From Limosilactobacillus ingluviei DSM 15946 (lineage in GTDB: Bacteria; Bacillota; Bacilli; Lactobacillales; Lactobacillaceae), in assembly GCF_001435775.1 (NCBI RefSeq), contig NZ_AZFK01000047.1:1-64000 (forward strand): 64,000 nt of DNA, given 5' to 3'. Below the pieces are notes generated by a model. The model was not told where the DNA came from, did not search any database, and saw nothing but the letters and a program-made list of their open reading frames with translations. Both the position numbers and the translations under genes were made by a program. Position 1 is the first letter of the stretch; each line of letters begins with the position of its first letter. Of this stretch, positions 19,772 through 30,441 are shown piece after piece.

Positions 19772-22700
19772 CTAATCAGTGGTTGCTTCGCTTGGCGTTG
19801 CCGGAGCCTTTGCTTGCGCTTCGTCATTTTCCTGACGGTTGGCTTGGGCCCGCTTGCGCACGTCGATTACTTCTTCATCTTCGTTCTTTAATTGCACTTC
19901 TTCGTGGTTGCCGTCTAACACTTTCATGTCCAACCCCAGGGATTGTAATTCCTTGACCAGCACCCGGAAGGATTCTGGCACCCCTGGCTTTGGAATCCGG
20001 TCCCCATTGATGATGGCATCGTAGGTATTGACCCGGCCGACCACGTCATCAGACTTGTAAGTCAAGATTTCTTGCAGGGTGTAAGCGGCCCCGTAAGCTT
20101 CGAGGGCCCAAACTTCCATTTCCCCGAACCGCTGACCACCGAATTGGGCTTTCCCACCCAATGGTTGTTGCGTAACCAAGGAGTATGGCCCAATCGAACG
20201 GGCGTGGATCTTGTCGTCGGCCATGTGAGCTAACTTCAGGTAGTTCATGACCCCAACGGCAATCCGGTTTTCAAATGGTTCCCCGGTCCGACCGTCGTAC
20301 AAGATCGTCTTCCCGTCGGATGGTAAACCAGCTTCCTTGACGGCTTCCCAAACATCCTTGTCAGTTGCCCCATCAAAGACTGGCGTAGCAATGTGAATCC
20401 CTAATTGCCGGGCCGCCATCCCCAAGTGCAATTCGATAACTTGACCGATATTCATCCGGGATGGCACACCCATTGGGCTCAGCATGATATCAATTGGCGT
20501 CCCATCAGGCATAAATGGCATGTCTTCTTCTGGGATGACGATCGAAACCGTCCCCTTGTTCCCGTGCCGACCGGCCATCTTGTCCCCTACTTGCAGCTTC
20601 CGCTTTTGGGCGATGTAGACCCGGACCATCTTGTTGACTCCAGGGGCTAATTCGTCTCCATTTTCCCGGGTAAAGACCTTCACGTCTTGGATGATCCCGC
20701 CACCACCGTGCGGTACCCGCAAGGAAGTATCCCGGACTTCACGCGACTTTTCACCAAAGATGGCGTGCAAGAGCCGTTCTTCCGCGGATAATTCGGTAAC
20801 CCCCTTTGGCGTTACCTTCCCAACTAAAATGTCACCGTCGTGAACTTCAGACCCAACCCGGATGATCCCGGTTTCGTCCAAGTTCTTTAAGGCATCCGCC
20901 CCGACGTTTGGCAATTCACGGGTCATTTCTTCTGGTCCAAGCTTGGTTTCCCGCGCTTCGGATTCGTAAGATTCAATGTGAATGGACGTGTAAACGTCGT
21001 CTTTAACCAGCCGTTCGGAAATGGCGATGGCATCTTCGAAGTTGTACCCTTGCCAAGTCATAAAGGCAATCAGAGGGTTTTGCCCTAAGGCCAATTCCCC
21101 TTGATCCATAGCTGGACCATCGGCAATGACTTCATCCGCATCGACGTGATCGCCGACCCTGACGATTGGCCGTTGGTTGTAGTTCTTCCCCCCGTTGGAA
21201 CGGCGGAACTTCATCAGCTTGTAAGAATCCAAGGTCCCGTCTTCTTGGCGGATCCGGATTTGGCGGGCATCAACGTATTCAACCGTCCCGGCGTTCTTGG
21301 CAATCAAAGCTACCCCGGAGTCGTGGGCTGCCTTGTATTCAATCCCCGTCCCGATCAAAGCGGCGTGCGGATCAATCAGTGGCACGGCTTGCCGTTGCAT
21401 GTTGGCCCCCATCAGCGCCCGGTTGGAGTCGTCGTTTTCCAAGAATGGAATACATGCCGAGGCTACGGAAACGACTTGCTTTGGCGAAACGTCCATGTAG
21501 TCGACGTTTTCAGCGGAAGTCGTAATGTAATCTTCCTTATCACGACACATGATTTCTTCTTCGGCAAAGGAGCCGTCTTCGTTCAACTTGGTGTTGGCTT
21601 GGGCGATGATGTAGTTATCTTCTTCATCGGCCGTCAAGTAATCGATCTTGTCGGTTACCTTGTGCGTTTCCCAGGAAACCCGCCGGTATGGCGTTTCAAT
21701 GAAACCATATTGGTTCACCCGGGCGTAAGTTGACAGGTTGTTGATCAACCCGATGTTCGGTCCTTCGGGCGTTTCGATTGGACACATCCGCCCGTAGTGG
21801 GTATAGTGCACGTCCCGGACTTCATAACCGGCCCGGTCCCGCGTCAAACCACCTGGCCCAAGGGCCGACAGCCGCCGCTTGTGGTTTAATTCCCCTAAGG
21901 GGTTGGTTTGGTCCATGAACTGGGACAGTTGCGAAGACCCAAAGAATTCTTTGATGGCCGCAACTACTGGCCGAATGTTAATCAATTGTTGTGGCGTTAC
22001 GGTGTTGATGTCTTGAATTGACATCCGTTCCCGAACCACCCGTTCCATCCGGGCTAACCCAATCCGGAATTGGTTTTGCAACAATTCACCAACCGACCGA
22101 ATCCGCCGGTTCCCTAAGTGGTCGATATCATCAGTCGTGCCGATGCCTTCTTGCAAGTTGAAGAAGTAGTTAACTGAGGCAATAATATCGGCTGGTTGAA
22201 TGTGCTTGAGTTCCAACGGAATGTGGCCGTTGGCAACCACCGGCACGACCCGGTCGGGATCCTTCTTGGAGTAAACCAAGATCTTTTGCAGCTTAACAGG
22301 TTCCGTTACCACGGCTTCATCCGATGGCGTGTAGGTAATCATCTTGAAGTCGTCTTGTTCCAACGCTGGTTCCAGCTTCTTCAAGACTTCCTTGGTTACC
22401 ACGTCACCCTTGTTCGCCAGGATTTCACCCGTTTCAGGATCGGCCAAAGTTTCTGCCAACGTCAGCCCGAGCAACCGGTACTTCATAGCCAACTTCTTGT
22501 TGGTCTTGTAACGCCCAACCGGCGCCATGTCGTAACGCTTTGGATCAAAGAAGCGGGCGTTCAGCAAACTCCGGGCGGAGTCAGCCGTCTTTGGTTCACC
22601 CGGCCGCAAGCGTTCATAAATGTCCTTCAGGGCTTCTTCAACCCGGGAGTCTTCCGGATTCTTATGCACGTCCTTGTCAATCGTAGCTGACAAGGAGTCA

Positions 22701-23344
22701 CTGTTGCCGCCTAACATATCAATGATTTCATCATCAGAGCCAAACCCAAGGGCACGGACCAATTCGGTCATTGGCAACTTCCGCGTCCGGTCAATCCGGA
22801 CGTAAGAAATCCCCTTGGCATCAGTTTCGTATTCCAACCAGGCCCCCCGGTTCGGAATAAAGTTGGCCCCGTAGTTTGGCCGGCCGTTCTTATCCGTTTC
22901 GGAGTTGTAGTAAACCCCTGGGGAACGGACTAATTGGGAAACGATAACCCGTTCGGCCCCGTTAATAATGAAGGTCCCTTGCGAAGTCATCAGTGGGAAA
23001 TCACCAAAGAAGACGTCTTGAGACTTGATTTCACCAGTTTCGTGGTTGGTTAAGCGCAACGTTACGTGTAATGGTGCCGAGTAATTGGCATCATGTTCCC
23101 GTGCTTCATCGACCGTGTACTTTGGTTCCAAGAGTTGGTAATCAACGAATTCGAGGGACAGCTTCCCTTGGAAGTCATCGATCGGCATGATGTCATCAAA
23201 CATTTCACGCAGACCCTTGTCCATGAACCAGTTGTAAGAATCAGTTTGAATTTCAATCAAGTTCGGGAGGTCAAGGACTTCCTTGATCCGGGAATAACTA
23301 CGACGAGTACGGTGCTTACCGTATTTTACTAAGTGTCCGGCCAA
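19772..23344 (-). CDS. rpoB: DNA-directed RNA polymerase subunit beta
   Basis: The 1190-residue beta subunit carries the rifampicin region ([30 protein letters not shown], near residues 495-525), [20 protein letters not shown] and the C-terminal [25 protein letters not shown] place the start at TTG 23344, giving [17 protein letters not shown], because AGAGGTG lies 6 bp upstream. The longer in-frame TTG at 23380 has no ribosome site. It is the first gene of rpoBC. Unlike the usual arrangement it is not preceded by rplJ-rplL but by its own promoter and a leader with a terminator hairpin (23425-23460). Confidence 0.99.
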   Translation of the reverse strand: MAGHLVKYGKHRTRRSYSRIKEVLDLPNLIEIQTDSYNWFMDKGLREMFDDIMPIDDFQGKLSLEFVDYQLLEPKYTVDEAREHDANYSAPLHVTLRLTNHETGEIKSQDVFFGDFPLMTSQGTFIINGAERVIVSQLVRSPGVYYNSETDKNGRPNYGANFIPNRGAWLEYETDAKGISYVRIDRTRKLPMTELVRALGFGSDDEIIDMLGGNSDSLSATIDKDVHKNPEDSRVEEALKDIYERLRPGEPKTADSARSLLNARFFDPKRYDMAPVGRYKTNKKLAMKYRLLGLTLAETLADPETGEILANKGDVVTKEVLKKLEPALEQDDFKMITYTPSDEAVVTEPVKLQKILVYSKKDPDRVVPVVANGHIPLELKHIQPADIIASVNYFFNLQEGIGTTDDIDHLGNRRIRSVGELLQNQFRIGLARMERVVRERMSIQDINTVTPQQLINIRPVVAAIKEFFGSSQLSQFMDQTNPLGELNHKRRLSALGPGGLTRDRAGYEVRDVHYTHYGRMCPIETPEGPNIGLINNLSTYARVNQYGFIETPYRRVSWETHKVTDKIDYLTADEEDNYIIAQANTKLNEDGSFAEEEIMCRDKEDYITTSAENVDYMDVSPKQVVSVASACIPFLENDDSNRALMGANMQRQAVPLIDPHAALIGTGIEYKAAHDSGVALIAKNAGTVEYVDARQIRIRQEDGTLDSYKLMKFRRSNGGKNYNQRPIVRVGDHVDADEVIADGPAMDQGELALGQNPLIAFMTWQGYNFEDAIAISERLVKDDVYTSIHIESYESEARETKLGPEEMTRELPNVGADALKNLDETGIIRVGSEVHDGDILVGKVTPKGVTELSAEERLLHAIFGEKSREVRDTSLRVPHGGGGIIQDVKVFTRENGDELAPGVNKMVRVYIAQKRKLQVGDKMAGRHGNKGTVSIVIPEEDMPFMPDGTPIDIMLSPMGVPSRMNIGQVIELHLGMAARQLGIHIATPVFDGATDKDVWEAVKEAGLPSDGKTILYDGRTGEPFENRIAVGVMNYLKLAHMADDKIHARSIGPYSLVTQQPLGGKAQFGGQRFGEMEVWALEAYGAAYTLQEILTYKSDDVVGRVNTYDAIINGDRIPKPGVPESFRVLVKELQSLGLDMKVLDGNHEEVQLKNEDEEVIDVRKRAQANRQENDEAQAKAPATPSEATTD

Positions 23345-23424
23345 ACTATTCACCTCTCTAAGTTTGTTGGGTGGGTTCAATGTTACATTTTGGTTACAAT
23401 TTTACTCAAACCATGATTTTGGGC

Positions 23425-23460
23425 AAAAAAAATCCAAAAGCAACCAGCGATTGCCTTTGG
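23425..23460 (-). terminator. Leader terminator (attenuator) of rpoBC
   Basis: On the minus strand CCAAAGGCAA and TTGCTTTTGG (10 bp, one G-U) enclose a 7-base loop and run into eight T. It lies downstream of the rpoB promoter and about 80 bp upstream of the rpoB start. A second 8-bp hairpin (23474-23481 with 23492-23499) lies just before it. It may correspond to the Lacto-rpoB leader RNA motif reported for lactic acid bacteria. Confidence 0.75.
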
Positions 23461-23529
23461 GCTTTTATAAAGTGGCTGACGGACAAGAGATCGTCAACCC
23501 CATTGAACTCACAATTACATACGATAAAT

Positions 23530-23558
23530 AAGATACACTATTTCCAGCGGCCTGTCAA
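23530..23558 (-). promoter_or_regulatory. rpoBC promoter
   Basis: Consensus TTGACA (23553-23558) and TATCTT (23530-23535) are spaced by 17 bp on the minus strand. The leader to rpoB is about 180 nt. Confidence 0.8.
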
Positions 23559-23580
23559 TTAAAAAAATCCGGGTACGAAA

Positions 23581-23622
23581 AAACCGGCCAGCCAAGCTCT
23601 CCCCTTCTTGGTCAACCGGTTT
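23581..23622 (-). terminator. Terminator of the TetR-type gene
   Basis: Long 15-bp arms starting AACCGG and ending CCGGTT, with wobble pairs and one mismatch, are followed on the minus strand by TTTTTT. Confidence 0.75.
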
Positions 23623-23631
23623 AATCACTGC

Positions 23632-24225
23632 TTAACCTTGGCGCAACAGTCCTGTCATGACTGAATCAATGATTAAGCGTTGCCGTTGCTCCGCGTTTAA
23701 CGACCGTCCCCCAATTTGTTGGAAGGTCCCAAACAACGGGGCGATGCTGGCAATCAACAATTCCGCTGCTTCTTTAGGCATCAAATCTGGCCGCAAGTCC
23801 ACATCCGCCATCTTGAAGAATTCCGACAGTGGTTCCAAGTAGTCCATGGTAAAGATCATGTTCAGCTTGTGTTGGGAACTTGACGTCAACTGCCGTAACG
23901 CCGCTTGGTACTGAGCATAGATACTCAGCGGGTGATACTTAAGGTAGACTTTGCAGATTTGAAAAAGCCGTTCTTCCGGATCCAGATCGGTTTTCCGCAA
24001 AACCTTGTTAGTCTCCTGGCGAACTTTACCACACAGCTCCGTCAACACGTCCAGGTACAATTCTTCTTTGTCCGAAAAGTGGTGATACAGCGCGGGTTGG
24101 GTAATGCCGATCTGCTTGGCGATGTCCCGGGTCGAAGTTCCCCCAAACCCGTGCTCCAAGAACAATTTAGTTGCCGTCGTCAAAATTGCATTCCGTGTTT
24201 TCGCTAGTTGTTCAGCTCGTCTCAA
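23632..24225 (-). CDS. TetR/AcrR-family transcriptional repressor
   Basis: The 197-residue protein has a TetR helix-turn-helix (residues about 12-52: NAILTTATKLFLEHGFGGTSTRDIAKQIG then ITQPALYHHFSDKEELY) and a ligand-binding C-terminal half with no assignable ligand. It is monocistronic, between ctsR-clpC and rpoB. Its own promoter region contains a perfect 9-bp inverted repeat over the -10/-35 spacer (24288-24315), which suggests autorepression. Neighbouring genes are not obvious targets. Confidence 0.9.
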   Translation of the reverse strand: MRRAEQLAKTRNAILTTATKLFLEHGFGGTSTRDIAKQIGITQPALYHHFSDKEELYLDVLTELCGKVRQETNKVLRKTDLDPEERLFQICKVYLKYHPLSIYAQYQAALRQLTSSSQHKLNMIFTMDYLEPLSEFFKMADVDLRPDLMPKEAAELLIASIAPLFGTFQQIGGRSLNAEQRQRLIIDSVMTGLLRQG

Positions 24226-24287
24226 TTTCTAACGCTCCTATCTTGTGTAAAATCGATTATCCTAATTTATTATAATCACACAGTAGT

Positions 24288-24320
24288 AATTATTATTTAT
24301 CACAGCATAATAATTGTCAA
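24288..24320 (-). promoter_or_regulatory. TetR gene promoter with overlapping palindromic operator
   Basis: On the minus strand TTGACA (24315-24320) and AATAAT (24292-24297) are spaced by 17 bp. A perfect inverted repeat AATTATTAT-N10-ATAATAATT (24288-24315) fills the promoter. An imperfect direct copy of ATCACA..GTA/GCATAATAATT is also present, ending at 24315. Confidence 0.6.
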
Positions 24321-24352
24321 TAGGTAAATCTAGCGATAATTAGTTTCCTTAT

Positions 24353-24402
24353 AAAAAAAACGGTCATCAAAATTAATTTAGGTAAGTTAATGAGGCCGTT
24401 TT
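24353..24402 (-). terminator. Terminator of ctsR-clpC
   Basis: AAAACGG and CCGTTTT close a long imperfect AT-rich hairpin followed by eight T, about 35 bp past the clpC stop. Confidence 0.7.
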
Positions 24403-24436
24403 CCTTCTAATGATTAATTCAATTAAGTAAAACAAT

Positions 24437-26872
24437 TTAGTGGAGGGTGAAAGTTATTTTGCCTTGCCGCGCCCCGACCGTCACCTGATCACCAGCCGTT
24501 AAGCTGCCGTCCAGCAATTTCAGGCTCAGCGGATCTTCCACTAACGTTTGCAACGCCCGCCGCAAGGGCCGCGCCCCGTACGTTGGTTGGTAGCCCGCCG
24601 CAACGATTTGATCAATCGCGGCCGGGGTGAATTTAACGGTAATTTGTTGCGCGGCCAAGCGAGCGACCAAGCCCCGGGTCAACAGTTTTACGATTTGGCG
24701 CAGGTCGGCTTTCTCAAGTGGGTGGAAGACGATCGTTTCATCGATCCGATTTAAAAACTCCGGCCGGTAGTGCAACTTCAATTGGGCATTGATTGCTTGC
24801 TTCATCGCCGCATAATCATTTTGCAGGCTGCTTTGCCCAAAGCCGACCGTCTTTTCATCCTGGAGCTGGGTCGCCCCAAGATTTGAGGTCATGATCAAGA
24901 TCGTATTCTTAAAGTCAACCTTGCGCCCCTTGGCATCGGTCAGGTAACCGTCATCCAAGACCTGCAACAAGAGGTTAAAAACGTCCGGGTTCGCCTTTTC
25001 CGCTTCATCGAGTAGGACCACGGAATACGGGTGTTGGCGCACTTTTTCGGTTAATTGACCGCCTTCTTCGTACCCGACATAACCCGGGGCCGCCCCAACC
25101 AAACGACTGGTACTGTACCGTTCTTGGTATTCCGACATGTCAATGCGAATCAAGTTGTCTTCGGAGCCAAAGACGGTCGCGGCTAAGGCCTTGGCTAATT
25201 CCGTCTTGCCGACCCCAGTTGGTCCAAGGAACATAAAGGATCCTAACGGTCGCTTAGGATCCTGCAAACCGCTGCGGGCCCGCCGAATTGCCCGGGCAAT
25301 CGCACTGACGGCTTCGTCTTGGCCAATCACGCGTTGGTGAAGGGCCTTTTCTAAGTGTACCAAGCGATCTTGTTCGTGCTTTTGCAATTGCGTAACCGGA
25401 ATCCCGGTCCAATCCGCCACGACCTTGGCAATATCTTCTGGCATCACCCGTAAGGTGGTTTGCGCAGCTTGGGCTTGGCGACGAGCCGTTTGCTGTTCAA
25501 CCTGGGCTTTTAACGCCAACTCTTGGTGGCGCAATTGCGCAGCTTGATCAAAGTCTTGCGTCAAAATGGCCGCTTCTTTTTGTTCTCGCAACTGCGTTAA
25601 TTTTTGCATCGCGGCAACCGTCTGGGTATCCGCTTGGTCAGCATTGATCCGCACCATCGCTGCTGCTTCATCCATTAGATCAATCGCCTTATCCGGCAAA
25701 AAGCGATCAGTGATGTAGCGTTTGGCTAGCTTAACCGCAGCGGTGAGCGCCGCATCACTAATCGTTAACTGGTGGTGCTTTTCATAGCCCGGCCGGATCC
25801 CCTTTAAAATCTGGACAGTGGCTTTTTCACTGGGTTCTTCAACTTGAATCTTGGCAAAGCGCCGCTCGAGGGCTGCATCTTTTTCAATGTACTTCTGGTA
25901 CTCATCCAACGTCGTGGCCCCAATCAGTTGCAGTTCCCCCCGGGCCAACGCCGGCTTTAAAATATTGGAAGCATCTACGGACCCTTCAGCCCCACCGGCA
26001 CCGACCACCGTATGCAGTTCGTCAATAAACAAAATGACGTCGCCACTGCGGTAAATCTCATCCAAAATTTTTTTCAGTCGGTCTTCAAATTCCCCCCGGT
26101 ACTTGGTACCGGCCACCAGCGACCCCATGTCCAGCGCCATCACCCGCTTTTGGGCCAAGCTGGCTGGCACGCCTTGAGTGACAATCCGCTGGGCTAAGCC
26201 TTCGACAATCGCCGTCTTGCCGACCCCCGGTTCCCCCACCAGGACCGGATTATTTTTCGTTTTCCGGCTCAACAGTTGTACCATGCGTTTAATTTCTTTT
26301 TCCCGGCCCACGACCTGCTCACCAGCGCCTTGCTTTGCTTGGGCCGTTAAATCCCGTGCCAAACGATCTAACGTCGGCGTTGCCGTATTACGTTTGGCAC
26401 TTTGGCGGTTCAGGGCCTGTCCGGCGGCCTTGCCCAATTTCCGCACCAACGTCCGCCGGGCTTGTTGCAAGTTTACATCCAAGTTGAATAAAATCCGGGA
26501 AGACAAAATCGTCTCATCACTTAACAGCGCCAGCAGCAAGTGTTCTGTCCCCACCCGTTCAGCATTCAGCTGCCGGGCCGTTTGGGCTGCCAACGACAAG
26601 ATGGTGCGCAGTTTCGGTGAGGCTGGCAAATACTCATGACTGTCAGCTACTGCCAAGGTGCCGTAACCGGTAAAGCGTTCAATTTCGGCCCGCAAATCGT
26701 CACTGGTGACGTGGAATTGATCCAGCAATTCCGCCGCCACCCCACTGTGTTCCAAGCTCAACGCCAGCAACAGGTGCTCTGTGCCGACAGCTTGGTGTTT
26801 AAAATACAGGGCCTGTTCGTGCGCAATTTCTAAAACCGCCTTGGCATTTGGCGTATATCGGTAATCGTCCAT
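24437..26872 (-). CDS. clpC: ATP-dependent Clp protease ATP-binding subunit ClpC
   Basis: The 811-residue AAA+ unfoldase feeds substrates to ClpP. An N-terminal double Clp repeat (about 1-145) is followed by two AAA+ modules with Walker [16 protein letters not shown] (about residue 205) and [15 protein letters not shown] (about 537). A short coiled-coil M domain (about 390-450) sits between them, and VGFG near residue 640 fits the ClpP-binding loop region. I start at ATG 26872 ([11 protein letters not shown]) behind GAAGGGGAT; the TTG at 26887 lies inside that ribosome site. It is the second gene after ctsR, so it is regulated by CtsR. mcsA/mcsB arginine kinase genes, usual in Bacillus, are absent between them, as in other lactobacilli. 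Confidence 0.97.
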   Translation of the reverse strand: MDDYRYTPNAKAVLEIAHEQALYFKHQAVGTEHLLLALSLEHSGVAAELLDQFHVTSDDLRAEIERFTGYGTLAVADSHEYLPASPKLRTILSLAAQTARQLNAERVGTEHLLLALLSDETILSSRILFNLDVNLQQARRTLVRKLGKAAGQALNRQSAKRNTATPTLDRLARDLTAQAKQGAGEQVVGREKEIKRMVQLLSRKTKNNPVLVGEPGVGKTAIVEGLAQRIVTQGVPASLAQKRVMALDMGSLVAGTKYRGEFEDRLKKILDEIYRSGDVILFIDELHTVVGAGGAEGSVDASNILKPALARGELQLIGATTLDEYQKYIEKDAALERRFAKIQVEEPSEKATVQILKGIRPGYEKHHQLTISDAALTAAVKLAKRYITDRFLPDKAIDLMDEAAAMVRINADQADTQTVAAMQKLTQLREQKEAAILTQDFDQAAQLRHQELALKAQVEQQTARRQAQAAQTTLRVMPEDIAKVVADWTGIPVTQLQKHEQDRLVHLEKALHQRVIGQDEAVSAIARAIRRARSGLQDPKRPLGSFMFLGPTGVGKTELAKALAATVFGSEDNLIRIDMSEYQERYSTSRLVGAAPGYVGYEEGGQLTEKVRQHPYSVVLLDEAEKANPDVFNLLLQVLDDGYLTDAKGRKVDFKNTILIMTSNLGATQLQDEKTVGFGQSSLQNDYAAMKQAINAQLKLHYRPEFLNRIDETIVFHPLEKADLRQIVKLLTRGLVARLAAQQITVKFTPAAIDQIVAAGYQPTYGARPLRRALQTLVEDPLSLKLLDGSLTAGDQVTVGARQGKITFTLH

Positions 26873-26909
26873 GTAAATCCCCTTCAATTATCTTCTCTAT
26901 TCGCTGCCG

Positions 26910-27374
26910 TTATTCATACCGCAACCGGGTCAGCAAGGCAACCAAGAGCCTTGCCCGCAAGCGCTCTTCAGCTTGCTTGTTTGCTTGGTTCAGGGTTTGT
27001 TTGGCCACCCCGACCAACATTAAATCACCCTCCCGGCGTGAAATCAATTTTTCTTCATATAAAGTCTTAATGATTTTAGCGGCGTCTTTTTCACTGATGG
27101 CTTCACCAATATTGGCAATCAACATCTGTAAGACATCATCATCATCCAGTAGGTTGACCCGTTCAATCCGGATGTAGCCACCACCACCCCGCTTGCTTTG
27201 CACCAAGTAACCATTTTGCAGGTTAAAGCGCGTCTTGATGACATAATTAATTTGTGATGGCACCACATCAAAATGATCGGCAATTTCCGCCCGCCGAATT
27301 TCAATCCGGGGATCATCCCCTAAAATTGATTTCAGGTAAGCTTCAATTACGTCTGAAATGCTACGTTCTTCCAC
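26910..27374 (-). CDS. ctsR: Class III heat-shock repressor CtsR
   Basis: The 154-residue repressor controls clp genes. It shows SISDVIEAYLKSIL, the DNA-binding region SQINYVIKTRFN and the winged glycine-rich heat sensor KRGGGGYIRI (about residues 60-70), plus a C-terminal domain with EKDAAKIIKTLYEEKLISRREGDLM. Translation starts at GTG (27374), 9 bp after AAGGGG. It is cotranscribed with clpC (38-bp gap). A CtsR heptad operator lies directly upstream, so the operon is autoregulated. Confidence 0.97.
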   Translation of the reverse strand: MEERSISDVIEAYLKSILGDDPRIEIRRAEIADHFDVVPSQINYVIKTRFNLQNGYLVQSKRGGGGYIRIERVNLLDDDDVLQMLIANIGEAISEKDAAKIIKTLYEEKLISRREGDLMLVGVAKQTLNQANKQAEERLRARLLVALLTRLRYE

Positions 27375-27390
27375 CGGTCTGCGCCCCTTT

Positions 27391-27416
27391 CTTGACTAAT
27401 TTTGACCTTAATCATA
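27391..27416 (-). promoter_or_regulatory. ctsR promoter and CtsR operator
   Basis: The minus strand has GGTCAAA-ATT-AGTCAAG (27391-27407), the tandem heptad bound by CtsR. It lies just downstream of an extended -10, TGGTATGAT (TATGAT at 27411-27416). The -35 is weak. Confidence 0.85.
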
Positions 27417-27463
27417 CCACACTTTTCCGGATTTGCCTTCGATTTACCCTTCAACACAACACG

Positions 27464-27494
27464 AAAAAAGGGCTGGGTACCAGCTCCCAGCCCT
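27464..27494 (-). terminator. Terminator of the alcohol dehydrogenase gene
   Basis: Perfect 9-bp arms AGGGCTGGG and CCCAGCCCT are followed by TTTTT on the minus strand. Confidence 0.9.
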
Positions 27495-27530
27495 CAATTT
27501 CATGGTATTGCTTCATTCAACTAACGCTGC

Positions 27531-28556
27531 TTAGGCTTCGTGAACAAAGTCAACTACGTTCCGCCCAACGACCTTGTTGTCCTTTAATTCTTGGATCATG
27601 TCGTTGATTTCAGCTAACTTGCGCGTCTTAACAATTGGCTTAACCTTGCCTTCAGCCCCGAATTGGAAACATTCAGCCAAGTCTTGGCGCGTCCCAACCA
27701 AGGAACCAGCCACAATGATCCCATCCAGCACCGTCTTAGCGATGTTGAGCTTCATATCCCCTTGTGGCAAGGCAACCGCAACCAACTTCCCATCTGGGCG
27801 CAAGGAATCAACTGCTTGGTCAAAGGCCGAAGCTGCAACGGCCGTTACCACGGCAGCGTGAACGCCGCCCACTTTTTCTTGGATGGCTTGAGCAACGCTG
27901 TCAACTTCGTGGCGGTTAATCACTACTTCCGCCCCGTTTTCCTTCGCCGCTTCCAGCTTAGGATCGTTCCCGTCAACAACAACGACGTGGGCCCCAAAGA
28001 CATTGTGCGCAAATTGGACGGCCAGGTTCCCCAGACCACCGGCCCCGACGATGGAGACCCATTGACCAGGCTTGATGTCGGCAACCTTCAGGGCCTTGTA
28101 GACCGTTACCCCCGCACAAGTCAGGGAGGTCGCTTCAACTGGGTCTAAGCCTTCCGGTACCTTCACCGCGTAGTCGGCAGCGACGATACATTGTTGAGCC
28201 ATCGCCCCGTCAACCGTGTAACCGGCATTTTGCACTTCGCGACAGAAGGTTTCGCGTCCCGTCAGGCAGTATTCACAGTGACCGCAGCCCTTGAAGAACC
28301 AAGCAATCGATACCCGATCACCGACCTTCAAGCTGGTTACGCCAGGGGCAACCTTGGCAACGCGCCCAACCCCTTCGTGACCGATAATCCGGCCTGGCTT
28401 TTCACCAAAGTCACCAGCCGCCACGTGTAAGTCAGTGTGGCATAACCCACAATATTCCATATCAACCAAGGCTTCACCTGGCTTTAAATCGCGTAAGGTA
28501 ACATCCTTAACCGTAACGTAACCATCTACTGGATCATTAATAACTGCAGCCTTCAT
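27531..28556 (-). CDS. adhP: Zinc-dependent alcohol dehydrogenase (AdhP type)
   Basis: The 341-residue medium-chain dehydrogenase would interconvert ethanol and acetaldehyde with NAD(H). Zinc ligands are visible: the catalytic set in GLCHTDLH (Cys about 37) and GHEGVGRV, and the four structural cysteines in [15 protein letters not shown] (about 90-104). The Rossmann motif is [13 protein letters not shown] (about residue 170). ATG follows AAAGGAG at 9 bp. It is monocistronic, with a promoter at 28601-28629 and a strong terminator. In a heterofermenter it would serve NADH reoxidation, but the natural substrate is inferred. Confidence 0.9.
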   Translation of the reverse strand: MKAAVINDPVDGYVTVKDVTLRDLKPGEALVDMEYCGLCHTDLHVAAGDFGEKPGRIIGHEGVGRVAKVAPGVTSLKVGDRVSIAWFFKGCGHCEYCLTGRETFCREVQNAGYTVDGAMAQQCIVAADYAVKVPEGLDPVEATSLTCAGVTVYKALKVADIKPGQWVSIVGAGGLGNLAVQFAHNVFGAHVVVVDGNDPKLEAAKENGAEVVINRHEVDSVAQAIQEKVGGVHAAVVTAVAASAFDQAVDSLRPDGKLVAVALPQGDMKLNIAKTVLDGIIVAGSLVGTRQDLAECFQFGAEGKVKPIVKTRKLAEINDMIQELKDNKVVGRNVVDFVHEA

Positions 28557-28877
28557 GGATCATATCTCCTTTGTATCTGTAAATGTTTCCTACGCTTAAT
28601 ATCATAGCGAGCTTCCTGCCGTTTGGCAAGTGAAAAAATGAACATTCTCAATTTTTTTTGTTTTATATTTTTCTATCGCCCGCTCTAAAAGTTGTTACAA
28701 CGGCGTTTTGATTGATTGGTATAGTTAAGCGACGTTCGAAAGATTTTTCACTTACGCCACGATCAAGCGGTTGATCGGTCCCTTTTAAAAATTATATTTT
28801 TAACCCCTTTTATTACTTCTCAAAATTGGTATAATAGCCGAGTTGTTTATTTTTCAATTTAAGCAGAGGAGTTTTTT
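28557..28877. other. Divergent promoter region between adhP and the APC permease gene
   Basis: No gene is seen in these 321 bp. The minus-strand adhP promoter is TTGCCA (28624-28629)-17-TATGAT (28601-28606). The plus-strand permease promoter has the extended -10 TTGGTATAAT (TATAAT 28830-28835). Between them is a perfect inverted repeat CGATCAAGCGGTTGATCG (28760-28777), a possible operator. Confidence 0.6.
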
Positions 28878-30335
28878 ATGACTACAACTGAAGAAACCGC
28901 CACTGCCAACCAGAATTACAATCAGTTGACGGGGCTCAAATTGTTTGCCATGACCAGTTCAATGGTGATTTCCATCGATGAATTCGCGCCGTTTGGCAAA
29001 GCGGGCGCAACCTCCTTATTTTACCTCCTGCTGGCCGGCTTGGCCTGGTTCTTGCCAGTCACGCAAGCCGCCGGTGAAATGGCCTCCATTCAAGGTTGGC
29101 AACACGGGGGCTTGTTCACTTGGGTCAAAGCCACTTTGGGAGAAAAAACCGGGTTTGTCGCCATGTTTTACCAGTGGATCCACATTACGGCCGGCATGGA
29201 CCTCATGATGTACGTAATTATCGGGGCCCTTTCCATCACCTTGCAGACCCCTTGGTTTAATACTACCCCGCTCGTGCGCTTTAGCTTAATGATGCTCTTA
29301 TTATGGGGAGCCACTTGCGCCCAACTGTTGGGGGCCAAACGCATCGGCAAAGTTGCCGAATGGCTCTTTGCCTTAGGGATTGTTACCCCCGTCTTATTAT
29401 TAGTCATCGTCGTTGCCGTCTACTTGGGCCAGGGCCATCCGGTTTATGTCCACTTTAATTTCCACACCATTTTCCCCCACCAGTTGAACGGCACCACGCT
29501 GGTCGCCTTTGTCCCCTTTATCCTGGCCTTTTGTGGCGGGGAAGCTTCGGCCCCCCACGTTAAGAACTTGGCGCGGCCCCAGCAATACCCTAAGGTCATG
29601 ATTGCTTTGGTAGCCACGGCCATCAGCCTCGACTTACTCGGCAGCAGCGCCATTGCCATGAGTGTCCCGGCCGCCCATATCCAAAACAGCACCGGTTTTG
29701 TGCATACGTATGGCCAACTGCTGACTTCGATCGGCTTGCCGGGCCAAAGCTTGGAGAAATTGATCGGCTTGCTGCTGGCTTGCGGGATCATTGGTGAATT
29801 AGGCAATTGGATTGCCGGCCCTAACCAAGGGCTGTTCGAAGCAGCCCGCGAAGGCTTTCTGCCCCCCTTTTTCGCCCACGCAACCAAGCACGGGATTCCC
29901 TTTCGGATTATGGTCTTGCAATCCGCGATTGTGACGCTTACCGCGGCGCTGATTACCTTTAGCAGCGGGCAAAATGTTGATTTCGCCTTTAACGTGGCTC
30001 TCGCCGCCACCACCGCCCAATACCTGATGGTGTACATGATCATGCTCGTCGCTTACATGGTCTTAAAATGGCGCCACGAAACGTTGCCCCGGACCTACCG
30101 CATGACCAGCCAGCCGAAAGTCAGCATTGCCTTAGCGGCGGTCGCCTTGGTCATTACCGCGGGCGCTTTCTTCATCACTTTTATCCCCGCGCAAGGGACG
30201 CCGCAGCCATTGCGCCTTGCGTATGTTCTGATTTTGGCTGGCATGTGTCTCGTGGTTTCCTGGTTGCCATTTTGGCTTTACCGCAGTCACCCGAAGTGGC
30301 AAGCTCAATTAACCAGCGCCGAAAAAAAGAGTTAA
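28878..30335 (+). CDS. APC-superfamily amino acid permease/antiporter (glutamate:GABA antiporter-like)
   Basis: The 485-residue protein has about twelve hydrophobic segments and cytosolic ends (first segment about residues 18-45, with MTSSMVISIDEFAPFGKAGATSLFY). PFILAFCGGEASAPHVKNL near residue 215 and GNWIAGPNQGLFEAAREGFLPP near residue 315 resemble members of the amino acid:GABA antiporter branch. The substrate cannot be named from sequence, and no decarboxylase gene is adjacent. RBS AGAGGAG precedes the ATG. It is monocistronic, with its own promoter and a strong bidirectional terminator. Confidence 0.85.
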   Translation: MTTTEETATANQNYNQLTGLKLFAMTSSMVISIDEFAPFGKAGATSLFYLLLAGLAWFLPVTQAAGEMASIQGWQHGGLFTWVKATLGEKTGFVAMFYQWIHITAGMDLMMYVIIGALSITLQTPWFNTTPLVRFSLMMLLLWGATCAQLLGAKRIGKVAEWLFALGIVTPVLLLVIVVAVYLGQGHPVYVHFNFHTIFPHQLNGTTLVAFVPFILAFCGGEASAPHVKNLARPQQYPKVMIALVATAISLDLLGSSAIAMSVPAAHIQNSTGFVHTYGQLLTSIGLPGQSLEKLIGLLLACGIIGELGNWIAGPNQGLFEAAREGFLPPFFAHATKHGIPFRIMVLQSAIVTLTAALITFSSGQNVDFAFNVALAATTAQYLMVYMIMLVAYMVLKWRHETLPRTYRMTSQPKVSIALAAVALVITAGAFFITFIPAQGTPQPLRLAYVLILAGMCLVVSWLPFWLYRSHPKWQAQLTSAEKKS

Positions 30336-30340
30336 AACTT

Positions 30341-30390
30341 AAAAGTGCTAGCAACCCCCGTTACTGAAACGTGGATTGCTAGCACTTTTT
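30341..30390. terminator. Bidirectional terminator between permease and kinase genes
   Basis: Perfect 14-base arms AAAAGTGCTAGCAA (30341-30354) and TTGCTAGCACTTTT (30376-30389) with a 21-base loop and a T tract on the plus side. The minus-strand side also has TTTT after the stem. Confidence 0.88.
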
Positions 30391-30441
30391 GTTGTGATTT
30401 TCTAACTTTTAGTCGAAAAGCTCGTTTCTGCTCAGCCGCTG

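Noticed and set aside
28620-28680. AT-rich stretch near the adhP promoter as a replication origin
   Set aside because: No DnaA-box clusters or origin-linked genes are nearby; it is ordinary promoter DNA.
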